DNA of 16,045 nucleotides from an uncultured Flavobacterium sp. (GTDB lineage Bacteria; Bacteroidota; Bacteroidia; Flavobacteriales; Flavobacteriaceae): the NCBI GenBank assembly GCA_945957245.1, contig CAMFLD010000015.1, forward strand, positions 1 to 16,045, read 5' to 3'. Positions 6,856 through 16,036 of the stretch are shown piece after piece (the stretch's first letter is position 1; each line of letters opens with the position of its first letter). The notes beneath the pieces were generated by a model that had not been told where the DNA came from, ran no database searches, and saw only the letters and a list, made by a program, of their open reading frames with translations. The position numbers and the translations under genes were made by a program.

Positions 6856-8718
6856 ATGTACAAAAAATCATTTTTAAAGCCAATTATACTTGGAATAGTT
6901 GCCATTCTTTTTGCTGTATCCTGTGATAAGGATTATAACGAATTGGGTACGGATATCGTAGGGGAAGATCATTATGGTTTTGACAAATATGACGGCGCCA
7001 GCATCAAATCATATAACCAAAGACTGGGCGCTGTTGCTTCTAACAACCTGCCAATCAATCCGCTTGGTTTTTATAACAATCCCGCTTTTGGAACTACTCA
7101 GGCCAATTTTGCCACTCAATTGGAAATGGCATCGGTTAATCCAACTTTCAACAACACAGACAACACCTTATATCAAACCCTGCCAACTATTGACAGTGTG
7201 ATTATGGAAATTCCATACTTTAAAACGTTTATTAAATCGGAAAACGGAATAAATACTTACAACCTGGATTCAATCTATGGTCCAAATCTTGAGTCAACCG
7301 GCATTAGCGAAAATAAATTTAAGCTTGAAGTTTTCCACTCAAATTACTTTTTAAGGGATCTGGACCCTTCTCAGGGCTTGAATGATGTTCAGCCTTTTTA
7401 CACTGATGAAAACGCTTTGTTTGATGACAATAAAGGCGTTTTATTAAATGATTTGCCAACGTCCGATCCGCTAAACACGGATGGCCATGAGAACCAAAAT
7501 TTCTATTTTGACAAAAGGGAACACAGGACTTCAGTTCTGGCCAGTGATGGTGTAACACAAAATTACACCCGAAGCGTACCTTCTATGCGACTACATCTTA
7601 ATAATGCTTTTTTCTACGATAAGATTATCAATGCCCCTGATGGAAAACTGCTGAATAATACTGTTTTTAAAAATTATCTTAGAGGTATTTATTTCAAAAC
7701 TACCGGTGATGGGACAGGTAATATGGCAATGATCAATTTTAAAGGTGGTAAGATTACAATATACTATAAAGAAGATGTCAAGAAGACGAGTGGTACGACT
7801 GTAACTTATGATAGGGTGAGCAAAAACTTTGTGCTAAACTTAACCGGAAATTGTGTAAGTTTATTGAATAACATCACTGAAAAGCCAGATTATTCTACTG
7901 CGGCAAACAGCTCGAGTGAAGCTTCTAAGCTTTATTTAAAAGGCGGCGAAGGTTGTATGTCAATTATAGACCTTTTTGGAATAGCTGACAATTACAGGTA
8001 TGTTCTTAGGAAAAATGCAGCCGGGCATGCTATTGATGAAAACGATGTTGAGATTCCGTTAGATTCCAGTGGCAATCCAAAATCAGGGCATTTTTACAGT
8101 TACAACAAGGTAAATTCTCCAAACGGTGTACCTGATGAACTTGACGACCTTAAATATCCTGCTTTGGAAGGTTCTGTTTACCATTCAACCAAAAACAGAT
8201 GGATGATTAATGAGGCCAGCCTGACATTCAATATTGTAACTGGAGATATGGCTGATTTGAGTACATTTGAACCAAACCGTATTTTCCTATACGACCTTAC
8301 GCATAAGAAAACCGTAGTTGATTACAATTATGATGCAACTTCGTATACTGCTTTGCCTAAATTCAATAAATCCGTATTTGGAGGTATCCTATTGGATGAC
8401 CAGGGAAAAATTAAAAAGCAAAGGGAAAACGTGACCGGTATCTACAAATATAAAGGTGCAAAATACAAGATTAGGATCACCAATTACATCCGAAGCCTAA
8501 TTAGAAATGACTCTACCAATGTACGACTTGGGTTATCCGTAACAGAAAGCATAACCAATGTTAATTTTTCAAAACTGAAAACCCCTAACAGTAATATGAA
8601 ATATGCCCCGTCAATGTCAGTATTAAGTCCTCTTGGAACGATACTTTACGGAACGTCTCCGGCTGTTCCTGATGATAAAAGATTAAAGCTTGAAATTTAT
8701 TATACTAAACCTAATTAA
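6856..8718 (+). CDS. DUF4270 family lipoprotein
   Basis: A 620-residue secreted lipoprotein. The N-terminus has a basic start (MYKKSFLK), a hydrophobic core and a lipobox ending A-V-S-C with the lipidated Cys23; the mature protein begins C-D-K-D-Y-N-E-L-G-T-D-I-V-G, the usual opening of DUF4270 proteins in Flavobacteriia. The rest is polar, rich in Asn, Tyr and Thr and probably beta-rich, with no recognised catalytic motif. Asp right after the Cys does not by itself decide the final membrane in this phylum; an outer-membrane location is probable. The function of the family is unknown. It lies 15 bases after the GT5-like gene and 11 before glmS, so co-expression with amino-sugar synthesis suggests an envelope role. 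Confidence 0.85.
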   Translation: MYKKSFLKPIILGIVAILFAVSCDKDYNELGTDIVGEDHYGFDKYDGASIKSYNQRLGAVASNNLPINPLGFYNNPAFGTTQANFATQLEMASVNPTFNNTDNTLYQTLPTIDSVIMEIPYFKTFIKSENGINTYNLDSIYGPNLESTGISENKFKLEVFHSNYFLRDLDPSQGLNDVQPFYTDENALFDDNKGVLLNDLPTSDPLNTDGHENQNFYFDKREHRTSVLASDGVTQNYTRSVPSMRLHLNNAFFYDKIINAPDGKLLNNTVFKNYLRGIYFKTTGDGTGNMAMINFKGGKITIYYKEDVKKTSGTTVTYDRVSKNFVLNLTGNCVSLLNNITEKPDYSTAANSSSEASKLYLKGGEGCMSIIDLFGIADNYRYVLRKNAAGHAIDENDVEIPLDSSGNPKSGHFYSYNKVNSPNGVPDELDDLKYPALEGSVYHSTKNRWMINEASLTFNIVTGDMADLSTFEPNRIFLYDLTHKKTVVDYNYDATSYTALPKFNKSVFGGILLDDQGKIKKQRENVTGIYKYKGAKYKIRITNYIRSLIRNDSTNVRLGLSVTESITNVNFSKLKTPNSNMKYAPSMSVLSPLGTILYGTSPAVPDDKRLKLEIYYTKPN

Positions 8719-8729
8719 TAAATAATGTT

Positions 8730-10577
8730 ATGTGTGGAATTGTTGGATATATTGGATACAGAGAGGCTTATCCAATTGTAATTAAGGGGTTAAAAAGACT
8801 GGAATACAGAGGTTATGACAGTGCCGGAATTATGCTGTATGATGGTCAGGACCTTAAAATTTCAAAAACAAAAGGAAAAGTTTCTGATCTGGAAGAGAAA
8901 TCAAAAGATATTGCTTCCTCAACAGCTACTATAGGGATGGGACACACTCGTTGGGCTACTCATGGAGTTCCTAATGACATCAATTCGCATCCGCATGTTT
9001 CAAATTCAGGAAACATTTCAATAATACACAATGGTATCATTGAAAACTATGAACCATTAAAGAAAGAATTGCTTAAAAGAGGTTACATATTCAAATCAGA
9101 TACAGATACCGAAGTTTTGGTAAACCTGATTGAAGATGTTAAAAAGAAAGAGAACATTAAATTAGGAAAGGCGGTTCAGATAGCACTTAATCAAGTAATT
9201 GGAGCTTATGCCATCTGTGTTTTTGACAAAGAAAATCCTGATGAGATTATCGTTGCCCGATTAGGAAGCCCAATAGCTATTGGTGTTGGACAAGATGAAT
9301 TTTTTGTTGCCTCTGACGCTTCACCATTCATAGAATACACTTCAAACGCAATCTATCTTGAAGATGAAGAAATGGCTATTGTAAGATTGCACAAGCCGAT
9401 GAAAATCAGAAAAATCAAAGATGACTCTTTGGTTGATCCTTATGTTCAGGAACTGCAGATGAATTTGGAGCAGATTGAAAAAGGTGGTTACGACCATTTC
9501 ATGTTGAAAGAAATCTATGAACAGCCTAATGTAATCAAAGATACATACAGAGGACGTTTACTGGCAAATCAGGGAATTATCCAAATGGCTGGGATTGAAG
9601 ATAATATTGAAAAATTCCTTCATGCTGACCGAATCATTATTGTAGCATGTGGTACTTCATGGCATGCCGGTTTAGTGGCTGAATATGTAATTGAAGAATT
9701 CGCCCGAATAAATGTAGAAGTTGAGTATGCTTCTGAATTCAGATACAGAAACCCTATTATCGATAAAAACGATGTGGTAATTGCCATTTCCCAATCGGGA
9801 GAAACTGCAGATACACTGGCTGCTATAAAATTGGCTAAAGAAAAAGGAGCTTTTGTTTTTGGGGTATGTAATGTGGTTGGTTCTTCTATTTCAAGAGAAA
9901 CTAATGCCGGTGCTTACACTCACGCAGGCCCCGAAATTGGTGTGGCTTCAACCAAAGCATTCACAACGCAGATTACGGTATTAACCATGATAGCTTTACG
10001 TTTGGCAAAAGCCAAAGGAACTTTATCCAACTCCGATTTCCACAGATACCTTCAGGAATTGGAAGTGATTCCGGAAAAAGTTTCTGAAGCATTAATGACG
10101 AATGAAAAAGCCAAAGAAATAGCATCCAAATTTAAAGATGCTACGAATTGTCTCTATCTGGGAAGAGGTTATAACTTCCCTGTAGCTTTGGAAGGAGCAT
10201 TGAAATTAAAAGAGATATCATACATCCATGCAGAAGGTTATCCTGCAGCCGAAATGAAACACGGCCCAATTGCCTTGATTGACGAACAAATGCCGGTAAT
10301 TGTTATTGCTCCTAAACAAGGACATTATGACAAAGTGGTGAGTAATATCCAGGAAATTAAATCAAGAAGTGGAAAAATTATTGCTGTTGTCACCAAAGGA
10401 GATACTCAGGTAAAGGGTCTCGCAGACCACATTATCGAAATCCCTGAAACATCCGATGCTTTATCCCCATTAATTACAACTATTCCTTTACAATTACTGT
10501 CTTACCATATAGCAGTAATGAGGGGCTGCAACGTAGACCAACCAAGGAATTTAGCAAAGTCAGTAACAGTAGAATAA
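8730..10577 (+). CDS. glmS: Glutamine--fructose-6-phosphate aminotransferase (isomerizing)
   Basis: A 615-residue enzyme that makes glucosamine-6-phosphate from fructose-6-phosphate and glutamine, the first step toward UDP-GlcNAc for peptidoglycan and lipopolysaccharide. Translation starts MCGIVGYIG, so after Met removal Cys is the N-terminal nucleophile of the glutaminase domain (about 1-240, with RWATHG, HNGIIENY and SDTDTEVL). Two SIS sugar-isomerase domains follow: GTSWHAG at 308-314 and SQSGETADT at 354-362 in the first, HAEGYPAAEMKHGPIAL in the second. The C-terminus LAKSVTVE is the conserved family ending. It is the last gene of its operon, with a strong terminator 15 bases after the stop. 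No glmS ribozyme would be expected, nor is there room for one in the 11-base gap upstream. Confidence 0.98.
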   Translation: MCGIVGYIGYREAYPIVIKGLKRLEYRGYDSAGIMLYDGQDLKISKTKGKVSDLEEKSKDIASSTATIGMGHTRWATHGVPNDINSHPHVSNSGNISIIHNGIIENYEPLKKELLKRGYIFKSDTDTEVLVNLIEDVKKKENIKLGKAVQIALNQVIGAYAICVFDKENPDEIIVARLGSPIAIGVGQDEFFVASDASPFIEYTSNAIYLEDEEMAIVRLHKPMKIRKIKDDSLVDPYVQELQMNLEQIEKGGYDHFMLKEIYEQPNVIKDTYRGRLLANQGIIQMAGIEDNIEKFLHADRIIIVACGTSWHAGLVAEYVIEEFARINVEVEYASEFRYRNPIIDKNDVVIAISQSGETADTLAAIKLAKEKGAFVFGVCNVVGSSISRETNAGAYTHAGPEIGVASTKAFTTQITVLTMIALRLAKAKGTLSNSDFHRYLQELEVIPEKVSEALMTNEKAKEIASKFKDATNCLYLGRGYNFPVALEGALKLKEISYIHAEGYPAAEMKHGPIALIDEQMPVIVIAPKQGHYDKVVSNIQEIKSRSGKIIAVVTKGDTQVKGLADHIIEIPETSDALSPLITTIPLQLLSYHIAVMRGCNVDQPRNLAKSVTVE

Positions 10578-10592
10578 ATTTTATAATACAAC

Positions 10593-10621
10593 AAAAAAGC
10601 GGAACAATGTTCCGCTTTTTT
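10593..10621 (+). terminator. Intrinsic terminator after glmS
   Basis: A perfect 13-bp inverted repeat, AAAAAAGCGGAAC (10593-10605) and GTTCCGCTTTTTT (10609-10621), with a three-base loop and a T run. It closes the GT5-like/DUF4270/glmS operon. Confidence 0.92.
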
Positions 10622-10792
10622 TATGCCTGCATTTTTATGATTAATGTATTAAAAGATTCATTTTGTATGTATGCATAGTATTTTTATTATCATTTATGCC
10701 AATTTCTTAATAAAAACTTAAAGAAAATATTCTGAGACTACTATTTATAAAGAAATACAAAAATAAATTATTGATAAAAATACGCATGTTTT
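10622..10792. other. AT-rich intergenic region upstream of the TonB receptor gene
   Basis: Together with the terminator and promoter this forms the 276-bp gap between glmS and the receptor gene. It is strongly AT-rich, with no open frame, RNA gene or convincing inverted repeat seen. Its only recognised element is the promoter at its right edge; regulator binding sites could be here but none is identifiable by eye. Confidence 0.5.
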
Positions 10793-10825
10793 TTTGATAA
10801 TATAAAAGAAATATTTGTACTTTGG
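10793..10825 (+). promoter_or_regulatory. Predicted promoter of the TonB receptor/SGNH lipoprotein operon
   Basis: TTTG (10793-10796), a 21-base spacer and TACTTTGG (10818-10825), one mismatch from the Bacteroidota TAnnTTTG element. It ends 28 bases before the chosen ATG at 10854, giving a short leader. Confidence 0.55.
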
Positions 10826-10853
10826 CATAATAAACCAACAAAATTTAAACCAA

Positions 10854-13679
10854 ATGAAGATTTATTTATTTATCGTTTCATTGTTTTTTTGCGGCATTAC
10901 CTTTGCGCAAACTTCAATATCAGGTTCGGTAAAAGACAGTAAAAACGAACCTATTCCGGGAGCGAATGTGAAAGTTGCTGGTGAAAGCACCGGAACCGTA
11001 ACAGACAGTGATGGAAATTTTAATCTGTCAACTACTAAAAAACCACCGTTTGAACTTGAAATCTCGAGTGTAGGTTACGGGACTAAAAAGGCGAATGTTT
11101 CATCTAATAACCAAAAAATTACAGTGGTATTAGCAGACGAAGAAACCAAGCTTGACGAAATTGTGGTTTCTGCATCAAGAACACCAGAAAGAGTTTTGGA
11201 ATCGCCTGTAACCATTGAAAGAATGAATTTGAAAGAAATCAAAGGAACTACAGCAGCAACGTATTATGATGGTTTAGAAAATCTTAAAGAGGTTCACTTC
11301 AACACCAGTAGTTTGTCCTTTAAATCAATCAACACAAGAGGTTTCGCTACTGTAGCAAATACCCGTTTTATGCAGTTGGTTGACGGCATGGATAACTCTT
11401 CTCCAGCACTTAACTTCGTACTTGGAAACTTAATCGGGGTTTCTGAGTTGGATGTTGCCAATGTAGAGTTGCTTCCGGGGGCTTCATCTGCGCTTTATGG
11501 TGCAAATGCCTTCAACGGAATTATGTTCATGAACAGTAAAAGCCCTTTTAACAACCAAGGATTGAGTTTCTATTTCAAATATGGTCAGACCTCACAAAAA
11601 ACAGCAGGAACCAATGATTATTGGGATTTTGGTATTAGAGCTGCCCATGCTTTTGATGAGCATTTTGCAGCCAAAGCCAACTTTACTTTCCTAAAAGCTA
11701 CCGAATGGATAGCCAATGATCAAAGAGATTTAACTACAAACAATACCGGTTCTGCAGTAAATCCTAACTACGATGGATTAAACACTTATGGAGACGAGGT
11801 TTCTACTAACATCAGAGGTGTAGGACAGTCGTTAGCCAACTTGGGATTGATTCCACAATCAGCCGTTAACTTATTACCTAACTACAATGTTGCCAGAACA
11901 GGTTATGCTGAAAAAGATTTAAATGATAATATCGTAAAAAGTGTAAAAGCCGACTTCTCTTTGCATTTTAAACCGTGGGCTGATGACAATGAAATTATTT
12001 TCCAGCATAAAGTTGGTTTAGGTAACACTATTTATCAGGGAGCTAACAGGTATTCATTGAAAAACTTCTTCATGAATCAGACCCGACTTGAATTTAAAGG
12101 CAATAATTATTTTGTTAGAGGTTATATGACTAATGAAAATGCAGGTGATTCTTATGACATGCGTTTTGCGGCCTGGAACGTAAACCGTGCATGGAAAGAC
12201 GATAAAACCTGGTTCGGACAATATGCAGGTACATTTGTTCAGGCTACTTTAGCCGGTGCTACTCCGGAACAGGCTCATGCTGCTGCAAGAGCTACTGCTG
12301 ATACCGGAAGGTTCTTACCGGGATCTCCGGAGTTCAACAATGCTTTGGCGACAGTAACAGCTGACCCTAACCTAACTACAGGTTCAAAATTCAAAGATCA
12401 GTCAAAATTGTACCATGTTGATGCAAACTACAATTTCAAAAACATGATTAAGTTTGCTGAAATTCAATTGGGAGGTTCATTTAGACAATATGTGATGAAC
12501 TCTGACGGAACCATTTTTACAGATTATAATGGCCCAATCAGATATGATGAGTATGGAGCTTACGCTCAAGTTCAAAAGAAACTAATGAAAGACGAGCGCC
12601 TTAAATTTACAGGATCAGTTCGTTATGATAAATCTAAAAACTTTGACGGGTTCGTTTCACCAAGAATCTCATTTGTTTATTCTGCCGGTAGTAACAAACA
12701 GCACAACTTCAGAGCGTCATATCAAACCGGATTTAGAAACCCTACTACTCAGGATCAGTACATTGGTTTAGACTTAGGACCATTCGCGTTAATTGGTTCT
12801 GCTCCTGACAACCTTACCCGTTTTGTGGAAACAAGAACAGATGGAGTTAATGGCGTTACTATTTCACCAGCCGGACAAGCTATACTGGGAAGTAACTCGG
12901 TTACTCTTTCAGGGGTTCAGGCTTACAACAACTCTTATACTTTGACCTCGGTTCAAACCTTTGCCCAAACTGGTAACGTAGCTGATTTACAAGTAGCAAA
13001 AATCAATTTGGTTAAACCTGAAAGAGTGCAGGCATTTGAAGTAGGTTACCGTTCTGTTATCAAGAATGATTTGAGTGTTGATATTTCTGGTTACTATAAC
13101 ATTTACAATGATTTCTTGAATCAATCAAGAGTTATCACGCCCTACTATGGAACTGTAGGAACCAACCCATCTGATGTGGAGGTACAAAAAACTTATGTAG
13201 CTCTTGCCAATGGAGACCAAAGAGTTTATCAGGTATACAACAACTCACAGACACAAGTTACTTCATTCGGTTTCGGAGTGGGATTGTCTAAAAAAATATA
13301 CAAAGATTTTGAGGCTAGTGTAAATTACAACTACGCTGAATATACGTTTGACCAAGCGAAAGACCCAAGTTTTATTCCAAGTTTCAATACTCCGAAACAC
13401 AGAATTAAAGGATCTTTAAGTAATCCAAAATTGTTTAAAAACTTTGGATTCAACACTAACATCAGATGGAATACAGAATACTTATGGCAATCATCATTTG
13501 CAGACGGAACGGTTCCTGAAAATGTAGTTTTCGATGCTCAGGTTAATTATGCGATTCCAAAACTTAAATCAGTTCTAAAAGTTGGTGCCAATAACTTATT
13601 CGGAAAAGACTATATTCAGGTAATCGGTGCCGGAGCAATTGGACAACTTTGGTTTGCATCTATAACCATCAATCCATAA
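10854..13679 (+). CDS. TonB-dependent outer-membrane receptor with carboxypeptidase-regulatory-like domain
   Basis: A 941-residue outer-membrane active transporter. In order: signal peptide (about 1-19, ending ITFAQ), a CarboxypepD_reg-like beta-sandwich (about 20-97; SISGSVKDSKNEPIPGANV), a TonB-box-like stretch DEIVVSA at 101-107, the plug (about 108-250, with INTRGFA and the LPGASSALYGANAFNGIM ending) and a C-terminal beta barrel ending in Q-L-W-F-A-S-I-T-I-N-P. The N-terminal extra domain is shared with SusC, but no SusD gene follows; a GDSL-type lipoprotein does, 32 bases downstream. The substrate cannot be read from sequence. The start was set at 10854 because it opens a proper signal peptide; an upstream in-frame TTG at 10815 overlaps the promoter and adds only non-signal residues. 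Confidence 0.93.
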   Translation: MKIYLFIVSLFFCGITFAQTSISGSVKDSKNEPIPGANVKVAGESTGTVTDSDGNFNLSTTKKPPFELEISSVGYGTKKANVSSNNQKITVVLADEETKLDEIVVSASRTPERVLESPVTIERMNLKEIKGTTAATYYDGLENLKEVHFNTSSLSFKSINTRGFATVANTRFMQLVDGMDNSSPALNFVLGNLIGVSELDVANVELLPGASSALYGANAFNGIMFMNSKSPFNNQGLSFYFKYGQTSQKTAGTNDYWDFGIRAAHAFDEHFAAKANFTFLKATEWIANDQRDLTTNNTGSAVNPNYDGLNTYGDEVSTNIRGVGQSLANLGLIPQSAVNLLPNYNVARTGYAEKDLNDNIVKSVKADFSLHFKPWADDNEIIFQHKVGLGNTIYQGANRYSLKNFFMNQTRLEFKGNNYFVRGYMTNENAGDSYDMRFAAWNVNRAWKDDKTWFGQYAGTFVQATLAGATPEQAHAAARATADTGRFLPGSPEFNNALATVTADPNLTTGSKFKDQSKLYHVDANYNFKNMIKFAEIQLGGSFRQYVMNSDGTIFTDYNGPIRYDEYGAYAQVQKKLMKDERLKFTGSVRYDKSKNFDGFVSPRISFVYSAGSNKQHNFRASYQTGFRNPTTQDQYIGLDLGPFALIGSAPDNLTRFVETRTDGVNGVTISPAGQAILGSNSVTLSGVQAYNNSYTLTSVQTFAQTGNVADLQVAKINLVKPERVQAFEVGYRSVIKNDLSVDISGYYNIYNDFLNQSRVITPYYGTVGTNPSDVEVQKTYVALANGDQRVYQVYNNSQTQVTSFGFGVGLSKKIYKDFEASVNYNYAEYTFDQAKDPSFIPSFNTPKHRIKGSLSNPKLFKNFGFNTNIRWNTEYLWQSSFADGTVPENVVFDAQVNYAIPKLKSVLKVGANNLFGKDYIQVIGAGAIGQLWFASITINP

Positions 13680-13711
13680 TAAAATCGATAATATTCAATA
13701 ATTTAAAAGTT

Positions 13712-15265
13712 ATGATAAAAAATTTCAAATGGCTATTATTGGTTTCGTTAACCTTTGTAGCATGTAATAACAACGATGATGCGGCAATTGACCCTAATTC
13801 ATCAGACGGTTTACCACTTACAGCAGGTAGTGCAGATTTTTCTAAATATGTGGCACTGGGTAATTCGCTTTGCGCAGGTTATAGTGATGGTGCCTTATTC
13901 ATGGCCGGACAGGAGCATTCCTATCCTAACATCTTATCACAGCAATTTGCATTAGTTGGTGGCGGTGAATTTAAAATACCTTACATGAACGACAATGTTG
14001 GAGGTTTATTATTAGCAGGAACCCAAATACAAGGCCCAAGATTATATTTCAACGGAAGCGGACCTGCTCCAGTAACAGGTTCAATCACTACCGATATAAC
14101 TAACGTGCTTGCAGGACCATTCAACAATATGGGGGTACCGGGGGCTAAAAGTTTTCACCTGCTTGCTCCTGGTTATGGAAATGTAGCCGGAGTACTTTCA
14201 GGACAGGCAAATCCATATTTCGTGCGTTTCGCATCAAGCCCAACAACTTCCGTAATTGCTGATGCAGTAGCTCAAAATCCAACATTCTTCTCTTTGTGGA
14301 TTGGAAACAATGATGTACTGGCTTATGCAACTTCTGGCGGTGTAGGCGTAAACCAACTGGGCAACCTGAATCCTGCAACTTATGGTAGTAATGACATTAC
14401 CGACCCAACAGTATTTGCCAATGTTTACAATACTTTAGTAACACAATTAACTGCCAATGGAGCAAAAGGCGTGGTTGCTAACATTCCTTATGTAACATCC
14501 GTGCCGTTCTTTACCACTGTTCCTACGAACCCAATTCCGGGATTGCCGGCAGCGAGCGCAGCACAATTAAATACATTGTTTGGAGGAATTAATGCAGCTT
14601 TGGCAGGTGCCGGTTTACCTGCACGTTTCCAAACGCTTGTTGCTGACGATGGAAACCCTGCAACGGTAGAAGCTAACCCACTTTTAATCAAAGACGAATC
14701 TTTACCAAATATCTCCACACAAATTACAGCTGCTTTGACTCCGGTACTTGGAGCACCTACTGCTGCTTATGTTGGAAGTATTTATGGACAGGCCAGACAT
14801 GCAAGCAATGCAGCCGGTTCAAGAGATTATATCTTATTAACTGCAAGAACTATCATAGGTACTACGCAAACCGGAGCTCCTTCCCCATTCAATACGATTG
14901 GAGTATCCTATCCAATGCAGGATAATACAACATTAACGGCAAGTGAAACAGCCGAAGTAAAAACAGCTACAGATGCTTACAATACAACCATTGCCGCAAT
15001 TGCAACAAGCAAAAATCTGGCATTTGTTGATGCTAATGGCATTTTAAATCAGGTAGCTAACGGAGGACTTACCGTAAGTGGCTATACGATGACCTCAACT
15101 TATGTTACTGGAAATGCCTTTTCATTAGACGGAGTGCACCCTAGTCCAAAAGGATATGCATTAATTGCCAACAAATTCCTTGAAGCCATCAACGCAGCTT
15201 ATGGTTCTAACTTTAAAGGAGTGAATTTGGGTCAATACCAAATTCTGTATCCTGCCATGCTTTAA
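13712..15265 (+). CDS. SGNH/GDSL-family hydrolase lipoprotein
   Basis: A 517-residue lipoprotein hydrolase, probably an esterase or lipase at the outer membrane. The lipobox ends F-V-A-C with Cys18, followed by N-N-N-D-D. SGNH blocks are visible: block I YVALGNSLCAGYSDG (nucleophile Ser52), block II NMGVPGA, block III GNND (198-201) and block V DGVHPSPKGY (Asp473, His476). About 270 residues separate blocks III and V, far more than the compact family core, so there is a large Ala/Thr/Asn-rich insertion. It is translated from an ATG 32 bases after the TonB receptor gene and shares its operon and terminator. The start at 13649 would overlap the receptor gene and bury the signal peptide, so it was not used. 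The natural ester substrate is unknown. Confidence 0.88.
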   Translation: MIKNFKWLLLVSLTFVACNNNDDAAIDPNSSDGLPLTAGSADFSKYVALGNSLCAGYSDGALFMAGQEHSYPNILSQQFALVGGGEFKIPYMNDNVGGLLLAGTQIQGPRLYFNGSGPAPVTGSITTDITNVLAGPFNNMGVPGAKSFHLLAPGYGNVAGVLSGQANPYFVRFASSPTTSVIADAVAQNPTFFSLWIGNNDVLAYATSGGVGVNQLGNLNPATYGSNDITDPTVFANVYNTLVTQLTANGAKGVVANIPYVTSVPFFTTVPTNPIPGLPAASAAQLNTLFGGINAALAGAGLPARFQTLVADDGNPATVEANPLLIKDESLPNISTQITAALTPVLGAPTAAYVGSIYGQARHASNAAGSRDYILLTARTIIGTTQTGAPSPFNTIGVSYPMQDNTTLTASETAEVKTATDAYNTTIAAIATSKNLAFVDANGILNQVANGGLTVSGYTMTSTYVTGNAFSLDGVHPSPKGYALIANKFLEAINAAYGSNFKGVNLGQYQILYPAML

Positions 15266-15284
15266 AAATATTTTTTTCAATAAG

Positions 15285-15316
15285 AAAACCATCCCGAATC
15301 TCCGGGATGGTTTTTT
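15285..15316 (+). terminator. Intrinsic terminator after the SGNH lipoprotein gene
   Basis: A 12-bp inverted repeat, AAAACCATCCCG (15285-15296) and CGGGATGGTTTT (15303-15314), around a six-base loop, followed by further T residues. It lies 19 bases after the stop codon and isolates the operon from atpD. Confidence 0.92.
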
Positions 15317-15363
15317 GTTTTTAAGGCGTTTCAAAAAATCTTCTGTTTTTTCTAAAATAATTA

Positions 15364-15394
15364 TTGATTTTTAGATTTATAAAAATTATCTTTG
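15364..15394 (+). promoter_or_regulatory. Predicted promoter of atpD
   Basis: TTG (15364-15366), a 20-base spacer and TATCTTTG (15387-15394), a full match to the Bacteroidota -7 consensus. Transcription would begin near 15400, leaving a leader of about 55 bases before the atpD ATG. Confidence 0.7.
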
Positions 15395-15455
15395 CGCTCG
15401 GAAAAAAGAGGTCCTTTTTTAAAACCTAAATAGCTATTTAATAAATACATAAACA

Positions 15456-16036
15456 ATGTCAAACGCAATAGGAAAAGTTTCGCAAATCATTGGTCCAGTA
15501 GTAGACGTAGTATTTGATACTAAAGATGTTGAATTACCAAAAATTTATGATTCGTTAGAAATCGTTAACCCAAATGGTTCAAAGTTAATCCTTGAAGTAC
15601 AATCTCACATTGGTGAGAATACAGTTCGTACTATCTCTATGGAAGCTACTGACGGATTGAGCAGAGGTACTGCTGTAAAAGCTACCGGAGCTCCAATCCA
15701 AATGCCAATCGGTTCTGATATCTACGGAAGATTATTCAACGTGGTAGGTGATGCTATCGATGGTTTAGGAGATTTACCAAAAGACGGTGCTAACGGAATG
15801 CCAATCCACAAACAGGCACCAAAATTCGAAGATTTATCAACTTCAACCGAGGTTCTTTTCACCGGAATCAAAGTTATCGATTTGATTGAGCCTTATGCTA
15901 AAGGAGGTAAAATTGGATTGTTCGGTGGAGCCGGAGTTGGTAAAACAGTATTGATTCAGGAATTGATTAACAACATCGCTAAAGGACATGGTGGACTTTC
16001 AGTATTCGCAGGAGTTGGTGAAAGAACCCGTGAAGG
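15456..16036 (+). CDS. atpD: ATP synthase F1 beta subunit, N-terminal part (partial)
   Basis: The first 194 residues or so of the catalytic beta subunit of F-type ATP synthase, which makes ATP at the inner membrane using the proton (or sodium) gradient. Visible are the N-terminal beta-barrel domain (GKVSQIIGPVVDVVFD), MPIGSDIYGRLFNVVGDAIDG, and the P-loop GGAGVGKT at residues 157-164, followed by VFAGVGERTREG at about 183-194. The next residues should be NDLY or NDFY in essentially all beta subunits, but the bases turn to CTGTCTCTT from 16037, which looks like adapter, so the genuine coding sequence ends at about 16036. Bacteroidota commonly carry atpD with atpC apart from the other atp genes, consistent with no atp gene to its left. 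Confidence 0.97.

Noticed and set aside
8719..8729. Possible glmS ribozyme upstream of glmS
   Set aside because: Only 11 bases separate the two genes; the ribozyme is known from Gram-positive bacteria and no such structure fits here.
10815..10853. Upstream TTG start for the TonB receptor
   Set aside because: It overlaps the -7 box and would put 13 polar residues ahead of a standard signal peptide.
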